From Anaerolineaceae bacterium (GTDB taxonomy: Bacteria; Chloroflexota; Anaerolineae; Aggregatilineales; Phototrophicaceae): a stretch of 64,000 nt of DNA. The position numbers and the translations under genes were made by a program. The DNA is taken from NCBI GenBank assembly GCA_016124855.1, contig WGMX01000043.1:1-64000 (forward strand), in the 5' to 3' direction. Below, piece after piece: positions 60,901-64,000 of this stretch. Numbering within the stretch: position 1 is the first letter of the stretch; every line of letters begins with the position of its first letter. The notes under the pieces are model-generated. The model was not told the origin of the DNA. It ran no database searches and saw nothing but the letters and a program-made list of their open reading frames with translations.

Positions 60901-61158
60901 ATACTCGGGTAGTCGTGTGTTGTAATCGAGAATTTCTGCCTGTGTCATCGTCCGCGTTTCATCCAGCGGATACCCTTCCGCGTAAATATTATGGAAGGCC
61001 GAACTCAGGGCTTCTCGTACCGCTTCTGGCACAGTGCTCTCAGAAGGAATCAAAATGATATATTGGGCTTGTCGTGCTGTCTCGTGCCGGATCAGTTCAG
61101 CCACGTCCGGGTCAAGCTCAGCCATCTCCCCGCGAAACAAAAAGTCTTTGTGGGTCAT
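57979..61158 (-). CDS. Serine hydroxymethyltransferase – GcvT-like – aminomethyltransferase fusion
   Basis: Protein of 1059 residues. Residues 1 to about 450 are a full SHMT with PLP Lys267 in TTHKTLAGPRG and an insert (about 64–92) between EGYP and KRYYKGTEY. Residues about 480–640 resemble the first half of a GcvT fold (ITFAIQGAQATSFLNTAL, then DVLALKSGEQQATYLLEANG) but look incomplete. Residues about 650–1059 are a complete T-protein (AGYDMPVWYTSVTEEHQAVR, GVFDVTHMGVLGVKG, RTGYTGERTAYELFVHP). T-protein makes methylene-THF from the H-protein-bound aminomethyl group, and SHMT uses methylene-THF plus glycine to make serine, so the fusion may channel that intermediate. The stop-free frame argues against a sequencing join. 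Confidence 0.9.
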   Translation of the reverse strand: MTHKDFLFRGEMAELDPDVAELIRHETARQAQYIILIPSESTVPEAVREALSSAFHNIYAEGYPLDETRTMTQAEILDYNTRLPEYRRQADKRYYKGTEYANIVESLARRRAAELFATPQYKPEQLFVNVQALSGAPANNAVYSALLNVGDTVMGMDLLAGGHLTHGSPVNRSGKNYKIVSYGVDPVTEKLDYDKIMELALEHKPKMIIGGYTSYPYAPDWQAFRKIADAVGAYLMADVSHVSGLIIAGDFPNPVGIADVVTFTTHKTLAGPRGAVIITHKSALSGKIDRAVFPGEQGGPHVNSIAALAVSLRLAASDQFKELQHQTVRNAAKLAQKLESRGLRVAYGGTNTHLLLVDCKSVVGADGTTLSGDMAARILDLCGIVLNRNTIPGDPAALRASGIRIGTPWITQRGFGDAEIDKLGNLIADVLQACVPFSYGGKKGPEPRAKIDFDVFQKAKLDVRELTHSVGIDTEVQADDYPHFFYLDSVQEDAGWITFAIQGAQATSFLNTALTSDVLALKSGEQQATYLLEANGSVMSRGVVEAVDDGYRLHVEENAGRAAAWLRGLSDGFMLFDKTDPYAKVPGPVDVMVEGATDMGALRINTKNDWSIDFTGYAAKSYFVGINGDQYAGPKDDRLPLFQWEEPKRDRLLTTTLHALHKELGAKMVEFAGYDMPVWYTSVTEEHQAVRTGAGVFDVTHMGVLGVKGVGAAAFLDVMTTNEVEKLAVGESHYTYLLDENGIPYDDLMIYRLGQEDFLVVVNASNNDKNLAYLLDAQAGKIRFGDGANGKRLPTGAKQCVIVDYRTGAGAEGRVDVALQGPKSTEILLLLGGSESDKAKVKKLAWADVTQVTLGGYDLIVSRTGYTGERTAYELFVHPDKAPQLFGELIANGATPCGLAARDSLRTEAGLPLYGHELAGPLSLNPADAGFGNYVKLWKPYFVGKLAFIAHEIKREAEVTRFRLDNKGARPAHQGDPVVDKKGKVIGVVTSCSIDRDGFQSGQVYLLDDYSKDGTAVGVFAGSARAKNGKAPGELSLGDKFPTPEPATILTRFPKAKKS

Positions 61159-61268
61159 AAATGAACCTGTCTACTGTTGTAATTGGAATGCCCGCGATTG
61201 TATCAGAAGGGGATGTTTGAGGCTATATAGAAGGAATTGATGTGTGTAAATTTGATTAAGAATGACCT

Positions 61269-61421
61269 TCACAAATTCCGAATGATGTTACCTTGCATCG
61301 GAAAGCTGCTGGGGGTTATGAACCCCAAAACCAACAATATAAGAACTAGGATAATGATGATCGCGATAACAAGCTGTCGCCAACTCCAATGAAACGGCTG
61401 TCCATAAGGTTCATTTTTCAT
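61269..61421 (-). CDS. Small single-pass membrane protein
   Basis: Protein of 50 residues, MKNEPYGQPFHWSWRQ then a hydrophobic stretch of about 18–20 Ile/Leu/Val residues (LVIAIIIILVLILLVLGF) and a short polar tail. GAGGG stands nine bases before the ATG. No family is recognized. It is downstream of the Flp pilin gene in the same direction, beyond a terminator, so it may be expressed by readthrough or by its own promoter. A type-IV-pilus or envelope accessory role is possible but unproven. Confidence 0.6.
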   Translation of the reverse strand: MKNEPYGQPFHWSWRQLVIAIIIILVLILLVLGFITPSSFPMQGNIIRNL

Positions 61422-61509
61422 TTTGTTTCCCTCATTAATCTCTAATTCGCCAACATGGTTCAGACGTCAACATCTTTGAGATTCAATTTGCGTTTTCAAC
61501 TATAAACGC

Positions 61510-61538
61510 GAAAGGCCGCACATAACGCGCGGCCTTTC
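61510..61538 (-). terminator. Terminator of the Flp pilin gene
   Basis: A ten-base perfect stem (61510–61519 with 61529–61538) with a nine-base loop lies 30 bases after the pilin stop. The minus-strand T-run is modest; on the plus strand an A-run follows. Confidence 0.7.
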
Positions 61539-61568
61539 AAAAAAGACGTTAATGAATGGGAATAGTGA

Positions 61569-61715
61569 TTACAGGTTCTTGACCAAGTTCGAGAAAATGT
61601 TACCGATGGCCGGGCCGAGCAGGGCGAGAATGACGATAACCACAACGGCAACCAGAACCAAAATCAAAGCGTATTCTACGAGACCTTGACCTTCTTCACG
61701 GGGCATGTACAGCAT
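61569..61715 (-). CDS. Flp/Fap-type pilin subunit
   Basis: Pilin of 48 residues of the Tad/Flp class. The processing region is REEGQGLVEYALILVLVAVV. Cleavage after Gly9 would give a mature chain starting QGLVEY, with Glu5 and Tyr6 in their canonical places, followed by the hydrophobic assembly helix and a short tail (LLGPAIGNIFSNLVKNL). It forms thin Tad pili with a secretion ATPase, TadA, and other Tad genes that are not in the window. AAGGAG precedes the ATG, and a good promoter lies upstream. Confidence 0.9.
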   Translation of the reverse strand: MLYMPREEGQGLVEYALILVLVAVVVIVILALLGPAIGNIFSNLVKNL

Positions 61716-61749
61716 CTTGGATAATCTCCTTACTCAACGATAAATTAAG

Positions 61750-61777
61750 ATTATCATGATTGCGTTTGCTCAGTCAA
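61750..61777 (-). promoter_or_regulatory. Promoter of the Flp pilin gene
   Basis: On the minus strand TTGACT (61777–61772) and GATAAT (61755–61750) are 16 bases apart, each matching consensus at five of six positions, about 35 bases before the pilin start. Confidence 0.6.
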
Positions 61778-62054
61778 TGTACTTCCTTAATTATTTACGT
61801 GTTTTTAGTTTTTCTTAACTGTTGCCACGGATGTTGTAAGTTACAGCACGGTTAGAAAGGTTATTTTTTGGTTAGAAAGAATTTAGATTAGGTAATGGTT
61901 GTGTAAATTTCATGCCAGTACTTCATTCCTAAATTACGCTTTATTGGGACTTATAGCCTACGTTGAGCAGTTGTTTTATACCCGCCCTACCGTTATGGTA
62001 TGTACGTCACGGTCACGAGGGGATGACCAATTGTAAATGTTAGGAGAATAATCT
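61778..62054. other. Intergenic region between pilin and secreted protein
   Basis: About 280 bases without a gene. It includes a TTGTAA-g-TTACA palindrome near 61834–61845 and another TGTAAATGTT next to the secreted protein start. The start of the downstream gene has AGGAG at nine bases. No promoter is certain. Confidence 0.4.
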
Positions 62055-64000
62055 ATGTGGAATTTCAAAGTTCGAAATCGTCAAAAACCACTTCTGTATT
62101 CCATGGTCAGCGTGGTATCAGTTTTGTTCCTCGCCATGATACTGTTTTCGTACTCTTATTCGGTTTCCGCCGCCGCGCCGTCGGGCGGGTTTGGTGTAGG
62201 AAGTAATCAGGGTACAGAAACTGGTATCAACCTCACCGTATTAAATCAGGTGAAAGCCGATGTGAATGCCGGAGTATATGATCGTCCCTGTCAACCGGAT
62301 GAGGAAGACCCCACCAAATGGCATAGTTTAGTCAATGTCGTGGCAAAGTGCCATTACAACCACCAACACAACGATGACCCCAATTATGTAAATGACATTT
62401 TTGGTGTACCCGGCGCGTGGTTTGGCAGTCCCGGTATGGAAATTTCTTACCCGTGGCAAACCTTCAAAGCCGCTACAGCGTATGAACAAAATACGACTTA
62501 CATGGCCAATCATCAGATGGAAAACGACTTGAAGCACGAAGGCTACGTCTGGATTGTGCGTCGTGACCAACCATGTCCGGACGGCAACTGTGTAAAAGAC
62601 TTTCGCATTCAAGTTCACTCAATTTTTGGCGCAGCAGATATGCCTGTTCGCTACCACTCCTTTAGTTTGGAAGCCCGTCTTTGTGTAAACGGAAATGTCC
62701 CCTCAACGTGTGGCATTGTTCGCTACGGTGGTTGGATGGATATGGGCAGACTGTTTACGACCCAGCCCAATGACATAAATTGTAACCACGATGTACAGGA
62801 TGTTCCGATTTCCCTGCCCGCCGATACTTTATACTTTCCATTAGATCGACCCGAATCCCGTGACGAAATTCGCTGCCATCCACTAATTACCAATCTTCCA
62901 GCATATCCGCCGTCAGAACCCTTGGCCGAGTGGTGGGGACATGCGGGCGGTGAAACACGCTTCCAAGTGCGTTCCTATGATCCTATTGGAAACGTTGATC
63001 CGGCTAATCCCGCCCATTGGCAGTTCTTTTGCTCGCAGACTGATATGAATTGCCACTACGATGGATCCATCTTTTCCATTTTCGTTGGTTACACACTTCA
63101 TATTCACGAATTTGTAGGTGTTGTTGGCAATCAGTACATACCCGTCGATGCAAATGGGGACGGTCGCACTGATTATAAGGGTTACATGGATCGATGGGGC
63201 GATTTGAATCCAAGCTGCACTGCTGCTGGTTTAGACTGCGTTCCCTACCAATATGATAACGTCGTTCTAAATTTCTATCAAAACAAAGAGGCTCGTTACA
63301 CGCAAACCAATTGTACGAATTGTAAACCAATCGACTATGATATTTCCCCACCCGGTAAACGTTGGATTACATGGTTCTATCGGTACGCGGATGGTGGTGT
63401 TGTAACAACTCCGGTTCCTCCCACAGCGGTTCCACCTACTAATGTTCCACCGACGACCGTGCCGCCTACCAAGCCTTCATTGGTAGTGAATGTTAATCCG
63501 GCGAGTGCGGCTGCAAATTCCACTATTAGTGTCGATTTGGGACTTTATAATGTCCAAAACATCTACGGTCTTCAAACCACGTGCAAGGTCGACCCGAATA
63601 TACTTCAAGGGACTACGCTCAGTGATGGCGACGTATTCAACAGCAGCAACAGCTTTTTCGCTGATAAGGGTTATCAGGCTGACGGAAGTTGGGTAGTAGG
63701 TGCAAGCCGTCTACAACCAGCAACGGTCTTTGCTGGAAATGGTATCGCCTTCAAACTTGGCTTCACAGTCAAGCAAGGTGGACAATCCAGTGTAACCTGT
63801 ACCGCGATGGGTGTTGATGCCAATGGTAAGGAGGTCGCACTTGATGTCGTGAATGGTAGTTTTAACGGTGCGCCGGTTGCGACATCAAATCCTGCCACAA
63901 CTGTTCCACCAACTGCCGTGCCTCCTACAGCCGAACCTCCTACGATGGTTCCGCCAACAGTAGTGCCGCCGACACCCGAAACCACCACCGAACCAAGTGT
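62055..64000 (+). CDS. Large secreted protein with VPPT repeats and cohesin-like domain (partial)
   Basis: An open frame of 648 codons runs off the right edge. It begins with a signal/membrane segment (SMVSVVSVLFLAMILFSYSY). Residues about 40–450 form a cysteine-rich outside domain (for example NCNHDVQDVP, FFCSQTDMNC, NCTNCKPID, with DANGDGRTD suggesting Ca binding). A first VPPT repeat array follows near 63410–63475. A domain of about 130 residues comes next (LVVNVNPASAAANSTISVD, DVFNSSNSF, and FKLGFTVKQGG), with the strand pattern of cohesin-type modules. A second VPPT array starts near 63890. It probably stays on or leaves the cell surface. AGGAG precedes the ATG. Confidence 0.8.
   Translation, partial: MWNFKVRNRQKPLLYSMVSVVSVLFLAMILFSYSYSVSAAAPSGGFGVGSNQGTETGINLTVLNQVKADVNAGVYDRPCQPDEEDPTKWHSLVNVVAKCHYNHQHNDDPNYVNDIFGVPGAWFGSPGMEISYPWQTFKAATAYEQNTTYMANHQMENDLKHEGYVWIVRRDQPCPDGNCVKDFRIQVHSIFGAADMPVRYHSFSLEARLCVNGNVPSTCGIVRYGGWMDMGRLFTTQPNDINCNHDVQDVPISLPADTLYFPLDRPESRDEIRCHPLITNLPAYPPSEPLAEWWGHAGGETRFQVRSYDPIGNVDPANPAHWQFFCSQTDMNCHYDGSIFSIFVGYTLHIHEFVGVVGNQYIPVDANGDGRTDYKGYMDRWGDLNPSCTAAGLDCVPYQYDNVVLNFYQNKEARYTQTNCTNCKPIDYDISPPGKRWITWFYRYADGGVVTTPVPPTAVPPTNVPPTTVPPTKPSLVVNVNPASAAANSTISVDLGLYNVQNIYGLQTTCKVDPNILQGTTLSDGDVFNSSNSFFADKGYQADGSWVVGASRLQPATVFAGNGIAFKLGFTVKQGGQSSVTCTAMGVDANGKEVALDVVNGSFNGAPVATSNPATTVPPTAVPPTAEPPTMVPPTVVPPTPETTTEPS

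Overview
The window looks like a stretch of chromosome from a Chloroflexota bacterium, probably of an Anaerolineae-like lineage. This is inferred from gene content, not from a marker tree. The signs are Thr/Pro-rich 'TPT' linkers in secreted proteins, a split gcvPA/gcvPB, XRE–NB-ARC–TPR regulators, a 7TM-N-terminal histidine kinase, DUF3048 and DUF3105 proteins, TIR proteins and a Flp pilin. I found no rRNA, tRNA or CRISPR array.

Region 1 (1–6640, all minus strand, visibly more GC-rich) is part of a mobile or plasmid-like element. It runs ParM-like actin, ParR-like adaptor, a 250-bp array of back-to-back hairpins, an HU-like protein, a ribbon-helix-helix protein, a relaxase-like protein, a primase–helicase, and the first codons of another gene off the left edge. 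Several genes overlap by ATGA. Region 2 (6900–14760) holds a deazaflavin-type reductase, an acyltransferase gene broken by one in-frame TGA, glnS, and a secreted esterase divergent from an XRE–NB-ARC–TPR regulator with a nested palindromic operator between them.

Region 3 (14757–21100) has a hexuronate operon (SDR mannonate oxidoreductase, uxuA, nitronate monooxygenase), a membrane histidine kinase, and a small thiol/metal group: a thioredoxin-fold lipoprotein and an HMA metallochaperone whose promoter carries a CsoR-like operator. Region 4 (21498–46111) is ordinary housekeeping and accessory content: an MFS exporter, queG and tgt (queuosine), a methyltransferase, a glycosyltransferase, TPR proteins, gdhA, uvrA, an APC permease with a long soluble tail, a DUF3048 protein, a PIG-L deacetylase, a PstS-like lipoprotein, a MurF–Alr fusion and Sco1.

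Region 5 (46780–61158) centres on glycine/serine C1 metabolism. A promoter, a single-aptamer glycine riboswitch and an intrinsic terminator precede gcvH–gcvPA–gcvPB. No gcvT is in that operon. T-protein instead occurs 8 kb away, fused behind serine hydroxymethyltransferase in one 1059-residue protein with a degenerate extra GcvT-like half-domain between them. Such a fusion could hand methylene-THF from glycine cleavage directly to serine synthesis. Between the two lie two TIR proteins, a transmembrane Ser/Thr kinase and an RCK protein without a K+ selectivity filter. Region 6 (61269–64000) carries a small membrane protein, a Flp pilin and the start of a large secreted protein with VPPT repeats and a cohesin-like domain, open at the right edge.
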